From: an uncultured Aquimarina sp. | GTDB taxonomy: Bacteria > Bacteroidota > Bacteroidia > Flavobacteriales > Flavobacteriaceae | DNA: 64,000 bases | NCBI GenBank assembly: GCA_947499005.1 | Contig: CANMML010000001.1 | Span: forward strand, 248,001 to 312,000 | Direction of reading: 5' to 3' | Shown here: positions 51,808 through 60,990 of the stretch, piece by piece | Layout of the letters: each line of letters opens with the position of its first letter | Position numbering within the stretch: the first letter of the stretch is position 1 | Translations under genes and position numbers: made by a program | Notes under the pieces: model-generated | What the model was told of the DNA's origin: nothing | The model's database searches: none | Seen by the model: the letters and a program-made list of their open reading frames with translations, nothing else

Positions 51808-52380
51808 ATGAGTACATTAGAATCAGAGAGAAACCAAAATATATTAATCATCATATTATCTGTAGTTATTCCTTTAGCTGTAGCGGCTTTATTTGGAATT
51901 CGAATAGAAAGTTTACCTCGTTTAGGTTTTTTACCTCCTATCTATGCAACAATTAATGGATTGACAGCAGTATTGTTAGTTTTAGCGGTCATTCAGATAA
52001 AGAAAGGAAATAGAAACTTACATGAAAAACTAATCAAAACGGCAATGATTTTTTCAGTACTGTTCTTATTAATGTATGTGGCGTACCATGCCTCTTCTGA
52101 TGCTACTAAATTTGGAGACACCAATTTCGATGGTATTGTTTCGGAAGCAGAAAAGCTAGTTGTTGGTAATAGTAGAGTGGCTTACTTTGTTATTTTAATA
52201 ACACATATTGTATTATCCATTGTCGTAATTCCATTTGTGTTGTTTACCTATGTTAGGGCAGCAAGAGGGAAGTTCGAGTTACATAAAAAGCTAGCAAAGT
52301 ATACATTTCCTCTTTGGTTATATGTCGCAATTACAGGAGTAGTCGTATATGTAATGATTTCACCATATTATCCAAGCTAG
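51808..52380 (+). CDS. DUF420 membrane protein, CtaM-like
   Basis: A 190-residue membrane protein with five helices (IIILSVVIPLAVAALFGI and others). DUF420 motifs: PPIYATINGLTAVLLVLAV, HEKLIKTAMIFSVLFLLMYVAYHAS and ILITHIVLSIVVIPFVLFTY, with conserved His residues on the helix ends. The family includes CtaM of Staphylococcus and Bacillus, which is needed for a heme-copper oxidase. Position next to sco supports the same role. Start ATG 51808, 11 nt after sco. Confidence 0.88.
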   Translation: MSTLESERNQNILIIILSVVIPLAVAALFGIRIESLPRLGFLPPIYATINGLTAVLLVLAVIQIKKGNRNLHEKLIKTAMIFSVLFLLMYVAYHASSDATKFGDTNFDGIVSEAEKLVVGNSRVAYFVILITHIVLSIVVIPFVLFTYVRAARGKFELHKKLAKYTFPLWLYVAITGVVVYVMISPYYPS

Positions 52381-52487
52381 GTTATTGTTAATGGATCGAA
52401 GATTAAATGAACCTGATAAGTGTATAGCATAAAGCTAGATTCTGATTTTGTTCAGTCTTCGTTAGTCTTTATTTTAAGTGTATTTAA

Positions 52488-52688
52488 ATGAAACTTATTC
52501 AAACAGTCATATTGTTACTAATTGCTAATATCGCTTACTCTCAATGTGCGATGTGTCGAGCAGTACTTGAAAGTGAAGAAGGTGTAAGTCAAGCGAAAGG
52601 AATTAACAACGGAATAACCTACCTTATGGTAATCCCTTACATATTAGTTGCTTTTATAGGTTATATGGTATATCGAAATCGCAAATAA
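52488..52688 (+). CDS. Small membrane protein with CAMC motif
   Basis: A 66-residue protein: signal or anchor (KLIQTVILLLIANIAYSQ), then CAMCRAVLESEEG with a CxxC pair just after, and a second helix (YLMVIPYILVAFIGYMVY) and basic end. Short proteins of this layout follow the DUF420 gene in many Flavobacteriaceae. The CxxC at the outer membrane face suggests metal or redox chemistry during oxidase assembly; this is an inference. No promoter of its own is evident. Confidence 0.75.
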   Translation: MKLIQTVILLLIANIAYSQCAMCRAVLESEEGVSQAKGINNGITYLMVIPYILVAFIGYMVYRNRK

Positions 52689-52897
52689 TCTTCAACATTT
52701 CTTTTTAAGAGACTACTTTTCTAACTTGAAAAATCCGTACAAATAGACCAAGTTGGGACTGTTAGGGGAGATATTCATAAAGTAACGTTATACTTTTATT
52801 ATTAAATTCATAAAATCCTCTTAAAACTGTCAATTTCCTTGACACATTCTATAGCTAGAATAGTTATATGAATATCTTTAAACAAAATTTTAAGAGA

Positions 52898-53599
52898 ATG
52901 ATTGAAATTACCGACTTGCATAAATCTTATCCAGTAGGAAATAGGAACCTTCACGTACTTAAAGGGATCAATTTCACTGCGCAAGAAGGAGAGTTAATTT
53001 CAATCATGGGTTCTTCGGGATCTGGAAAATCTACTTTTTTAAATATCTTAGGAATTTTAGATGAAGGCGATCAAGGAAGTTATACTCTTGATGGGACACA
53101 GATAAAAAACCTTAGTGAAAAAGTAGCAGCGAATTATCGTAATCAATTTTTAGGATTTATTTTTCAGTCATTTAATCTTATTGGATATAAAACGGCATTG
53201 GATAACGTTGCTTTGCCATTGTACTATCAAGGTGTTGGAAGAAAAGAACGTTTAGAAAAATCATTATTTTATTTAGAAAAAGTAGGTTTAGCTGATTGGT
53301 CAGATCATTTACCTAACGAATTGTCTGGAGGTCAAAAACAAAGGGTAGCTATAGCACGTGCATTAGCTTCAGAGCCAAAGGTCTTATTAGCAGATGAACC
53401 CACAGGAGCTTTAGATACTAAAACTTCTTATGAAGTAATGGATTTGATTCAAAAGATCAACGAGGAAGGAAAGACTATTCTTATCGTTACTCATGAGCTT
53501 GACATAGCAAAAATGACAAAGCGCATCGTTCATCTTAAAGATGGGGTTATCATAAATGATGAACGTATTGAACCCATAAAAGCATTAGCTCATGTTTAA
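52898..53599 (+). CDS. ABC transporter ATP-binding protein (MacB/LolD type)
   Basis: ATPase subunit of a MacAB-like exporter or lipoprotein/peptide exporter. From ATG 52898 (MIEITDLHKSYPVGNRNLHVLKG) the protein has 233 residues; ATG 52868 would add ten. Walker A SIMGSSGSGKSTFLNILG, Q-loop FIFQSFNLIGY, the signature LSGGQKQRVAIARAL, Walker B VLLADEPTGALDT and the H-loop THELDIA are all intact. Its last 8 nt overlap the first permease gene. The gene is the first of a five-gene set that ends with the TolC gene. Confidence 0.94.
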   Translation: MIEITDLHKSYPVGNRNLHVLKGINFTAQEGELISIMGSSGSGKSTFLNILGILDEGDQGSYTLDGTQIKNLSEKVAANYRNQFLGFIFQSFNLIGYKTALDNVALPLYYQGVGRKERLEKSLFYLEKVGLADWSDHLPNELSGGQKQRVAIARALASEPKVLLADEPTGALDTKTSYEVMDLIQKINEEGKTILIVTHELDIAKMTKRIVHLKDGVIINDERIEPIKALAHV

Positions 53600-54842
53600 T
53601 ATTGAGCGTTGGCAAGAAATTTTCGAAGCAATCTCAAAAAACAAGCTTCGAACTTTCCTTACTGGATTTTCAGTAAGCTCGGGTATTTTTATTTTAATCA
53701 TTTTATTAGGAATTGCAGAGGGGCTTAGAAAAGGCACCAAGAAGCAATTTGAAAGAGATATCCCAACGAAAATTTCTTTCTTTGGAGGTAGAACCAGCAA
53801 GAGTTACGAAGGTTTGAATCCTAATCGACAAATAGATTTCACACCTAAAGATTACCAGGCAATTATAGATAAATTTGAAGGAGAAATACAATACGAATCC
53901 CCATTGCTAAAGCGCTATGGAGCAATTACTACCTACAAGGAAAATAACGGAGCTTACATATTATTTGGGGTAAAACCAGATAGTCAATTTCTAAATAATG
54001 CATATCTAGTTTCTGGGCGATTTTTAAGTCAGCGGGATTATGATATTAAGTCAAAAGTAGTGGTCTTGGGGCCTCGACCTATTCAAGATCTTTTTGGAGG
54101 CGATTACAAAGGAGCAGTAGGCAAAACAGTAGTTATCAATGATACGAGTTACAAAGTAGTTGGTGTTTATGAAGACGAAGGAGGGGAGCGACAGGATACA
54201 TTTGTATACATACCTCATTCAACATTTAGTAGTTTGTATAATAGCCAAAACAAAATTGGTAGAATGGAGTTTACTCTTAATCCAAGTGATAGCTACGATG
54301 AAGGGTTGAACCGTTTAGAGAATTTTGGATGGCAAATAAAGAAGTATTTACATAAAGTACATAAAGTACATCCTGATGACAATAGAGGAATTGTTTTTAG
54401 AAATATGTTTACTCAAGGTAAAAATATTTACATGATGAATGTGGGGATGAAATTTTTCTTTTGGGGTATTGGAGTTTTAACCCTGTTGTCAGGAATTGTA
54501 GGTGTCAGCAATATTATGTTGATCATAGTAAAGGAGCGTACTAAGGAAATAGGAATTCGAAAAGCTTTAGGAGCTCAACCGAAATCTATAATAAATATGA
54601 TATTACATGAAGCGATTTTTATTACTACAATTTCTGGGTTTTTAGGATTGTTTTCAGGATTAGGTATCCTTCAATTTGCTAGTCCTTTTATAGAGACAGA
54701 CGTTATTTTGAATCCAAGTGTGCCTTTTAGTGTTGCTGTTGTTACCGTTTTTTTATTAATTATTGCAGGAGCAATTGCTGGTTATGTTCCCGCAAGACAC
54801 GCTGCTAAAATTAAACCAATAGTTGCTTTAAGAGATGAATAG
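53592..54842 (+). CDS. MacB-like ABC permease 1
   Basis: Permease with FtsX-like domain, 416 residues. One N-terminal helix (LTGFSVSSGIFILIILLGIAEGL, following AISKNKLRT), a large periplasmic MacB_PCD domain (about 45-280), then three helices ending SGVSNIMLIIVKERTKEIGIRKALGAQPK (seen as GVSNIMLIIVKERTKEIG and RKALGAQPKSI) and AGAIAGYVPARHAAKIKPIVALRDE. Its start overlaps the ATPase stop by 8 nt and its end overlaps the next permease by 8 nt, a sign of tight coupling. A 9-bp tandem duplication (CATAAAGTA twice, 54351-54368) encodes HKVHKV in the periplasmic part. Confidence 0.92.
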   Translation: MFNIERWQEIFEAISKNKLRTFLTGFSVSSGIFILIILLGIAEGLRKGTKKQFERDIPTKISFFGGRTSKSYEGLNPNRQIDFTPKDYQAIIDKFEGEIQYESPLLKRYGAITTYKENNGAYILFGVKPDSQFLNNAYLVSGRFLSQRDYDIKSKVVVLGPRPIQDLFGGDYKGAVGKTVVINDTSYKVVGVYEDEGGERQDTFVYIPHSTFSSLYNSQNKIGRMEFTLNPSDSYDEGLNRLENFGWQIKKYLHKVHKVHPDDNRGIVFRNMFTQGKNIYMMNVGMKFFFWGIGVLTLLSGIVGVSNIMLIIVKERTKEIGIRKALGAQPKSIINMILHEAIFITTISGFLGLFSGLGILQFASPFIETDVILNPSVPFSVAVVTVFLLIIAGAIAGYVPARHAAKIKPIVALRDE

Positions 54843-56112
54843 TATTTTTAATAGAGATTTATGGAAAGAGATACTAGAATCTATTAATTCTAATGGTTTT
54901 AGAACTCTTATTACAGCATTTGGGGTGTTCTGGGGTATTTTTATTTTAGTCCTCTTGTTATCTGCTAGTAATGGATTTCAGAATGGGGTACAAAGACAGT
55001 TTGATGGAATGTCTACAAACACTGTTTTTGTTTGGTCTCAAACGATTACTAAAGCATATAAAGGAAACCCTAAAAATAGAAGGTATTCATTCAATGTAGG
55101 AGATGCAGAAGCGATTAGAAGAAATATCAAAGGATTAAAAACAGTTTCTCCAAGAAATCGATTAGGAGGATGGGGCGGATCTACTATAATCACTCATGAA
55201 ATGAATACAGGATCCTATTTGGTAGAAGCGGATTATCCTGAAATTTTAACTCAACGTTCTTTGAAGATAAAGGAAGGTAGGTTTATCAACCAATCAGACA
55301 TAGAAAAGAAACGAAAAATAGCCGTATTGGGTTGGGCAATAATTAGTGAATTATATGAGCCAGGAGAAGAGGTAATAGGAAGTTATATAAAAATTCAAGG
55401 GGTTTCTTTTAAGGTTGTTGGTGTATATAAGGATGTCTCGATCAATGGAAGGAAAAATATAGATGAACAAAAAAATATACACGTACCTTTTACTACATTT
55501 TCTCAAGTGTTTAATAGAGGAGATAAGGTTGGCTTTTTTATGATAACAGGTGTTGACGATATCCCTATTACGGATGTAAAAGAAGATATTTTGGCATTGA
55601 TTAGGAAACGACACGATATTCATCCAGAGGACGACCGTGCTGTAGGGAACTGGGATTTTAATAAGTTTTTACAAAAATTCAATCAGCTTTTCATTGCACT
55701 TAAAGCAGTTTCTTACTTTGTCGGCATTATGATTCTTGGATCGGGAGTAATAGGGATTAGTAATATAATGCTTATCGTAATAAAAGAACGTACCAAAGAA
55801 ATAGGAGTGCGAAGAGCATTAGGTGCAAAACCAAGTAGTATTCGTCGTCAAATATTATTAGAATCTCTTTTTCTAACATTATTTGCAGGTATGGCAGGAG
55901 TCTCTTTTGCTGCCTTTGTAACCTTTTTAGTAAATCTTTTTATAGATAGTAAATATCCCGAAGGAGATGCTATGTTATATAACGCTAGTATCGATTTGCC
56001 TACTGTAGGTATTTCCTTAGTAATATTAGTTATTTGTGGTTTGATTGCAGGTTTTATTCCTGCGCAAACTGCTATTAAAATTAAACCAATTGAAGCTTTA
56101 AGAACAGATTAA
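54835..56112 (+). CDS. MacB-like ABC permease 2
   Basis: Second FtsX/MacB-type permease, 425 residues, paralogous with the previous one: N-terminal helix GVFWGIFILVLLLSASNGF, a periplasmic domain of about 230 residues, and the C-terminal set with GISNIMLIVIKERTKEIGVR, RRALGAKPSSIRRQ and IAGFIPAQTAIKIKPIEALRTD. Two different permeases with one ATPase suggest a heterodimeric membrane part, as in several Bacteroidota MacB-like systems, instead of the MacB homodimer. It starts within the last 8 nt of permease 1 and ends 1 nt before the adaptor gene. Confidence 0.92.
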   Translation: MNSIFNRDLWKEILESINSNGFRTLITAFGVFWGIFILVLLLSASNGFQNGVQRQFDGMSTNTVFVWSQTITKAYKGNPKNRRYSFNVGDAEAIRRNIKGLKTVSPRNRLGGWGGSTIITHEMNTGSYLVEADYPEILTQRSLKIKEGRFINQSDIEKKRKIAVLGWAIISELYEPGEEVIGSYIKIQGVSFKVVGVYKDVSINGRKNIDEQKNIHVPFTTFSQVFNRGDKVGFFMITGVDDIPITDVKEDILALIRKRHDIHPEDDRAVGNWDFNKFLQKFNQLFIALKAVSYFVGIMILGSGVIGISNIMLIVIKERTKEIGVRRALGAKPSSIRRQILLESLFLTLFAGMAGVSFAAFVTFLVNLFIDSKYPEGDAMLYNASIDLPTVGISLVILVICGLIAGFIPAQTAIKIKPIEALRTD

Positions 56113-56113
56113 C

Positions 56114-57232
56114 ATGAAGCAAAACACTACAAGAATCATTTTATTAGCTATTATGTTAGCTTTTGGAGTAGCCTTATTCTACTTCTGGAAAAGAAATAAG
56201 AAAGAAGACGTAGTCTATAAGACTAAACAACCATATGTTACAGATATCAGCCTTTCGAGTATTGCTACTGGGAAAATTATACCAGATGAAGAAGTGTCGA
56301 TACGCCCCAATATCAATGGGATAGTAAGTAAGGTATATGTAGAAGCTGGAGACCCGATAAAGGTAGGTGATAAGATCGCTGAAATTAAGGTCATTCCTAG
56401 CATATCCAATTTACAGTCCTCAAAAAACTCGGTGTCGCAAGCCAAAATCGATTTTGATAACCAAAAGAAAATTTTCGAGCGTCAAGAGAAATTATATAAA
56501 AAAGGAGTGATTTCTATTAACGATTTTGATAATTCTAAAGCTGACTTCGATCAAGCTAAACAGCGTCTTTCATCAGCTAATGAAAATTATCAAATTGTGA
56601 AAACGGGAACAGCGAAAGGATTTAATTCAGTAGCAAATACAACCGTTAAGGCTACAATTGGAGGGATTATTTTAGATGTACCTATTAAAAAAGGGAATCA
56701 GGTGATTCAAAATAATAATTTTAATGAAGGTACCGAAATCGCTTTAATTGCTGATATCCAAAAGATGATCTTCGAGGGGACTATTGATGAAGGAGAGGTT
56801 GGTCGTATCAAAGAAGGGATGCCTATCAAAGTTACGGTTGGTGCTTATCCAGATAAAAGTTATGATGCGGTATTAAATTATATAGCCCCTAAAGGAGTAG
56901 AAAAAAATGGAGCTGTAGAATTTGAAATAGAAGCCAAACTAAATCTTCAAGAAGGAGACTACTTACGTGCTGGTTTGAGTGCCAATGCAAATATCATTTT
57001 AGATGAGGTTAAAGATGTTTTAGCCATAGATGAAGGTTTATTGCAATACGATAAAGAAACGAAAAAACCTTATGTTGAAGTAGCTGTTGGAGAGCAACAA
57101 TTTGAAAGGCGTGATGTAGAAATAGGTCTTAGCGATGGTATTAAGGCAGAAGTTAAATCTGGATTGACTAAAGAGGACAACATAAAAGAATGGAATGCTA
57201 TAGGACTTCCTGAAGCTGAAAAGAAGAAATAA
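56114..57232 (+). CDS. Efflux periplasmic adaptor (HlyD/MacA family)
   Basis: Membrane fusion protein that joins the inner-membrane transporter with TolC. 372 residues: N-terminal anchor (IILLAIMLAFGVALFYFW), lipoyl half-motif SIRPNINGIVSKVYVEAGDPIKVGDKIAEI, a coiled-coil hairpin (about 100-155, QSSKNSVSQAKIDFDNQKKIF and DFDQAKQRLSSANENYQ), the second lipoyl half (VKATIGGIILDVPIKKGNQV), then beta-barrel and membrane-proximal domains. The hairpin length fits a MacA-like partner. Start ATG 56114, one base after the permease 2 stop. Confidence 0.93.
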   Translation: MKQNTTRIILLAIMLAFGVALFYFWKRNKKEDVVYKTKQPYVTDISLSSIATGKIIPDEEVSIRPNINGIVSKVYVEAGDPIKVGDKIAEIKVIPSISNLQSSKNSVSQAKIDFDNQKKIFERQEKLYKKGVISINDFDNSKADFDQAKQRLSSANENYQIVKTGTAKGFNSVANTTVKATIGGIILDVPIKKGNQVIQNNNFNEGTEIALIADIQKMIFEGTIDEGEVGRIKEGMPIKVTVGAYPDKSYDAVLNYIAPKGVEKNGAVEFEIEAKLNLQEGDYLRAGLSANANIILDEVKDVLAIDEGLLQYDKETKKPYVEVAVGEQQFERRDVEIGLSDGIKAEVKSGLTKEDNIKEWNAIGLPEAEKKK

Positions 57233-57241
57233 GCGCAAATC

Positions 57242-58612
57242 ATGAAAAAAATATATTATTTATTCGCGTGCTTATTATTAAGCACTGGATTTTTACATGC
57301 TCAAGATAAAAAAGTGTGGTCATTACAAGAGTGTATAGATTATGCTATTAAGAATAATATTCAAGTAAAACAACAAGAGTTAAGCATTGAGGATGCTGAT
57401 TTGAATATTAAAGATGCCAAAGGAGCATTTTTACCAGATTTAAACGCAAATGCTTCAAATAATTGGAATAGAGGGTTCTCTGATAATGGGAGTGGGGGAT
57501 TGATTGAAGCTAATAGTAGAGGTTCTCGTTATGGTGCAGTGTCTAATATAACACTATTCAATGGGTTTAAAAATTACAGGGTGTCCGAAAGGGCGAGAAT
57601 TCAAAAATTAATAGCAGAGTATGGTGTTGAGAGTTTAAAAGATGACATAAGTTTAAATTTAGCAAATGCATATTTACAAGTACTGTTAAACAAAGAAAAC
57701 TTATCGATATTAAAAGCTCAGAATGAGCTGACAAAAGAGCAAATTGATAGAACAAATGAATTGATAGAAGCGGGGGTTGTACCTAGAGGAGATGTTTTAG
57801 AGTTAAAAGCTAATTATGCAAACGAAAACCAGCAAATTATAGATGTGGAAAATAGTGTAAGCCTTTCCATTTTATCGATAAAGCAGTTGCTCAATTATCC
57901 TTTTGAGAAAGAATTTGAATTAGAAAACTCAAGTGAAGCAATTTTGGATGAAGGTTTTCTTGATGTACCATTTGAGACTCTTTTGGAAGGAGCAATTTCT
58001 AAAAGGAATGAAATAAAACGAGTAGAGGAGAATTTAAATTTAGCATCAAAAGATATCGAGATTGTAAAATCTGATTTGCTACCTGTGTTAACAGGTTCCG
58101 CTTCTTATGGAACTTCTGAGATTAGACAAGAGGAAGATCCCGTATTTCGTGATCCTGAAAGTGGAGAAGATGTAGTAATAAATCAAGACTCATTTTTTGA
58201 TCAGTTGAATCAGCGTAAAAACTTAACATTTGGAGCTCAATTACAGATACCTATTTTTAATAGAAATCGAGTAAGAAATTCTATAAGTAGAGCTAAAGTT
58301 GCTAAGATGCGTTCGGAATTCGAATTAGAACAGGCTAAACAGCGTTTAACTCAACAAGTATATCAAGCATATTTAGATGCTAAGACTAGTCAGAAGAGTT
58401 ATGAGTCTGCTCAGGTTGCTAAAAGTGCTCAGCAAACAGCATTTGAGTATGCTAAAAATAGATTTGAGGCAGGTGTGAGTAATTCTTTTGAATTTAATCA
58501 AGTAAAATTAAGACTTCAAAATAGCGAGATAGATTTGGTAAGAACTAAATATGATTTCCTTTTCCGTTTAAAACTACTAGAATTGTATTACACAGGAAAG
58601 ATTTCTGAATAA
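57242..58612 (+). CDS. TolC-family outer-membrane efflux protein
   Basis: Outer-membrane exit duct, 456 residues, signal peptide MKKIYYLFACLLLSTGFLHAQ. The two repeats of the OEP family are visible: first WSLQECIDYAIKNNIQVKQQEL and NLANAYLQVLLNKENLSILKAQNELTKEQI, second GAISKRNEIKRVEENLNLA and AKQRLTQQVYQAYLDAKTSQKSYESAQVAK in pieces. The gene lies 9 nt after the adaptor gene and is the last of the exporter set; a terminator follows at 58669. The substrate of the whole complex is unknown. Confidence 0.94.
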   Translation: MKKIYYLFACLLLSTGFLHAQDKKVWSLQECIDYAIKNNIQVKQQELSIEDADLNIKDAKGAFLPDLNANASNNWNRGFSDNGSGGLIEANSRGSRYGAVSNITLFNGFKNYRVSERARIQKLIAEYGVESLKDDISLNLANAYLQVLLNKENLSILKAQNELTKEQIDRTNELIEAGVVPRGDVLELKANYANENQQIIDVENSVSLSILSIKQLLNYPFEKEFELENSSEAILDEGFLDVPFETLLEGAISKRNEIKRVEENLNLASKDIEIVKSDLLPVLTGSASYGTSEIRQEEDPVFRDPESGEDVVINQDSFFDQLNQRKNLTFGAQLQIPIFNRNRVRNSISRAKVAKMRSEFELEQAKQRLTQQVYQAYLDAKTSQKSYESAQVAKSAQQTAFEYAKNRFEAGVSNSFEFNQVKLRLQNSEIDLVRTKYDFLFRLKLLELYYTGKISE

Positions 58613-58668
58613 GATTTAGTTGATAAGAGTTGTAAGCTTTTGTCTTATAATATACTGTTAATCCATAC

Positions 58669-58699
58669 AAGACTACCTTATTTTAGGATAGTCTTTTTT
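58669..58699 (+). terminator. Rho-independent terminator after the exporter operon
   Basis: Stem AAGACTA.CC / GG.TAGTCTT with an 8-nt loop (one mismatch), followed by T; 56 nt after the TolC stop. Confidence 0.75.
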
Positions 58700-59214
58700 G
58701 TTTGCTAAAAGTTGGATTTAAAAAAATGCCTTATCATTGATTTATTTTAAAGGCTCATTATATTTTCTTCTTAATAGTGGTGATTGAAAAGGGATTTATG
58801 GGTCTCAATAATAGTTAAAACTATGTGCTTTAATACATCTTACTTTTAGTTTCTAAAAATTTTGCTTAAAGCAATGAGTTAGAAAACAGGAAAAGACTTT
58901 CAGTTGTAACCGAAACTATCGATCTTCCAGTCAATAGTGGTTTATTTAACCTATTTTAATAGATTCATAATTAGCATAAGCTTTATTTATTGTCATTTTT
59001 ATGGCGCTAGAGTAATAGGGAGATTGCTTCTATTGTTATAAATCATAAGCTTAAAATAGAACTACCTTTTAGAGGTGATTTTGTAGTCAATTTAGTATAA
59101 GTGAGCTTGTGTATCTTATTAGAATATTGATAGCTATTGGAAAACAGGTTGCCACTAATATTTAATTGGTATAACTAATGATTATGGTTTATAGAGATAA
59201 AAAACTATAAGCAT
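58700..59214. other. AT-rich intergenic region, nothing recognised
   Basis: About 515 nt between the exporter operon terminator and the terminator of the SH3 gene. Stops in all frames, no tRNA, no clear repeat and no known regulatory motif by eye. Confidence 0.5.
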
Positions 59215-59246
59215 AAAAAAAGCCTCACCGAAGTGAAGCTTTTTTA
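59215..59246. terminator. Terminator after the SH3-domain gene
   Basis: AAAAAAGC-TCAC / GTGA-GCTTTTTT stem with one mismatch and a 4-nt CGAA loop. T on both strands; it ends the minus-strand gene 22 nt after the stop. Confidence 0.82.
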
Positions 59247-59267
59247 TCTTATGTAAACCAAAGTGAT

Positions 59268-60086
59268 CTAGTCGTTGTTAAATTCTTCTTCAGAAATATC
59301 ATCTGTAGATAAATTGTTGTTCCCAGTGTGCTCTACATCCAAAGTAAGTTCGTAGTTAGGGATTTCAGTACCATTAGAACTTTTTACAGGGTAAAAATCT
59401 ACGATATCTCCACCTTTTTCGTATTGTGGGTTAACAGTAAATTTACCTGTACAATTTCCGTCTAAGCTTGTTTCTTTCCATTCTTGACCGTAAGCAATCT
59501 TAAGGTAATACTTACCTGCCGGAATGTTATTCATAGTATGGATGTCGCCTGCTTTAATAAAAGCAATACGATATGTTATTTCTTCTGTGTTTTGATTGTC
59601 AATCTTTATAAGTTTAACTACAGCTTCAGTATCAGAACCATCATTCTTGATCTTTAGGAAGTTGTCCATATTGTAGTCAAATTCAGGAACAATATTCAAA
59701 CATTCTGGAGTTTCACCAGTTTCATATTCAGTTGTGTCCCAATCTTCATACTTATCTTCTTTTGAGCTTCCTCCATCATCATAATCTTCATCATCATCGT
59801 AATCATCATCATTACTTACTGCAACAGTAGGGGCTACAATAGCAATTAAATCATCTCTTCTAATGAATCCATTCATTGTTTTGTATTGTACTGTCCAATA
59901 GTCACCAAACTCGTCACTTATTACGGTTACTTGCATTGATTTAGACAATTCAGCTACAACAATATAATTAGGTCCTGGACCAGCTCTTAAAAATGCTGTT
60001 TCTGATGACACGAAATATAATTCGTTTTGTGCTGTTACTTGGAGTAATCCCAAGAATAAAAAGATAGAGGCTAAAATTGTTTTCAT
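59268..60086 (-). CDS. Exported SH3b-domain protein
   Basis: From ATG 60086 (MKTILASIFLFLGLLQVTAQ signal) the protein has 272 residues. Residues about 24-80 form a bacterial SH3 domain (LYFVSSETAFLRAGPGPNYIV, VISDEFGDYWTVQYKTMNGFI), the type that often binds cell-wall or peptide ligands. A very acidic linker follows (DDDYDDDEDYDDGG, then EDKYEDWD), and then a C-terminal beta domain (FLKIKNDGSDTEAVVKLIKID, AGKYYLKIAYGQEW) with two Cys. No catalytic site. The frame extends 12 codons upstream to 60122 with MLIELSLAKPNL, which would hide the signal, so it is rejected. Confidence 0.82.
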   Translation of the reverse strand: MKTILASIFLFLGLLQVTAQNELYFVSSETAFLRAGPGPNYIVVAELSKSMQVTVISDEFGDYWTVQYKTMNGFIRRDDLIAIVAPTVAVSNDDDYDDDEDYDDGGSSKEDKYEDWDTTEYETGETPECLNIVPEFDYNMDNFLKIKNDGSDTEAVVKLIKIDNQNTEEITYRIAFIKAGDIHTMNNIPAGKYYLKIAYGQEWKETSLDGNCTGKFTVNPQYEKGGDIVDFYPVKSSNGTEIPNYELTLDVEHTGNNNLSTDDISEEEFNND

Positions 60087-60265
60087 AAGATTTGGTTTTG
60101 CTAGGCTTAATTCAATAAGCATGCCAAAAAATTATTCACTTATTGTAAATACTAAATTAAGGAAAATATCGATAAAAAACACTTTTTACGGTTGATATTA
60201 TTGTTTTGTTGTTTTTTAATGTTAAAAAATGCAAATATATAAATAATTAATCATTTGTTAATCAG

Positions 60266-60958
60266 TCATTTAAGTTGTTTGTAAAGTTCCTCTTTTTTTA
60301 TGTTAATATATTCTCCAACAGGACAATTTAAACGGATATTCATGATTCTAACTCGCTTTAAACGAGTTACTTCATACCCTAAATACTCACACATGCGTCT
60401 AATTTGTCTATTTAATCCTTGTGTTAAAATTATTCTAAAAGTGAACTTGTTGACCATTTCTACACTACATTTCTTAGTAACGGTATCTAAAATAGGTACA
60501 CCATTAGACATTCTTGAAATAAAGTCGTTGTTAATGATTTTGTTTACAGTTACAATATATTCTTTTTCGTGATCGTATTCTGTGCGGAGGATTTTATTTA
60601 CAATGTCACCATCACTTGTAAGAAGTATTAGGCCTTCACTTGGTTTGTCTAGCCTTCCAATAGGAAAAACACGTTGAGGGTAATTAATAAAATCTATAAT
60701 ATTATCCTTTTCTCGGACATCTGTAGTACATACAATTCCAATAGGTTTATTAAATGCTAGATATACGTGCTCTTTTTTAGGATCTTGTATTTTTTCGCCA
60801 TCAATCTCTATAAGGTCTTCTTTAGAAACCTTTAATCCCATTTCAACTAATTTGCCATTTACATAAACCCTTTCTTCGTCAATTAATTTGTCTGCTGCCC
60901 TTCTTGAGCAATACCCAATTTCACTTAGATATTTATTAAGTCTTGTTAATTCTCCCAC
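60266..60958 (-). CDS. rluF: 23S rRNA pseudouridine synthase, RluF type
   Basis: Pseudouridine synthase of the RsuA/RluB/E/F family; E. coli RluF modifies U2604 of 23S rRNA. The 230 residues contain an N-terminal S4 domain (RLNKYLSEIGYCSRRAADKLI) and the synthase domain with VFPIGRLDKPSEGLILLTSDG (catalytic Asp near residue 102) and ILTQGLNRQIRRMCEYLGYEV (RluF-like). The start is GTG at 60958; no in-frame ATG exists near the S4 domain. The precise target base is inferred from the family. Confidence 0.92.
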   Translation of the reverse strand: MGELTRLNKYLSEIGYCSRRAADKLIDEERVYVNGKLVEMGLKVSKEDLIEIDGEKIQDPKKEHVYLAFNKPIGIVCTTDVREKDNIIDFINYPQRVFPIGRLDKPSEGLILLTSDGDIVNKILRTEYDHEKEYIVTVNKIINNDFISRMSNGVPILDTVTKKCSVEMVNKFTFRIILTQGLNRQIRRMCEYLGYEVTRLKRVRIMNIRLNCPVGEYINIKKEELYKQLK

Positions 60959-60977
60959 TACATTTTAGTCTTTAATA

Positions 60978-60985
60978 CAAAAATA
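60978..60985 (-). promoter_or_regulatory. Possible -7 box for rluF
   Basis: TATTTTTG on the minus strand (TAnnTTTG form), 19 nt before the GTG start and just after the stop of the upstream hydrolase gene. No -33 box at the right distance. Confidence 0.4.
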
Positions 60986-60990
60986 AACAT

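Noticed and set aside
52839-52866. TTGACA followed after 16 nt by TAGTTA before the ABC ATPase gene
   Set aside because: Resembles a sigma-70 promoter of Proteobacteria, but Bacteroidota use a different consensus, so chance is likely.
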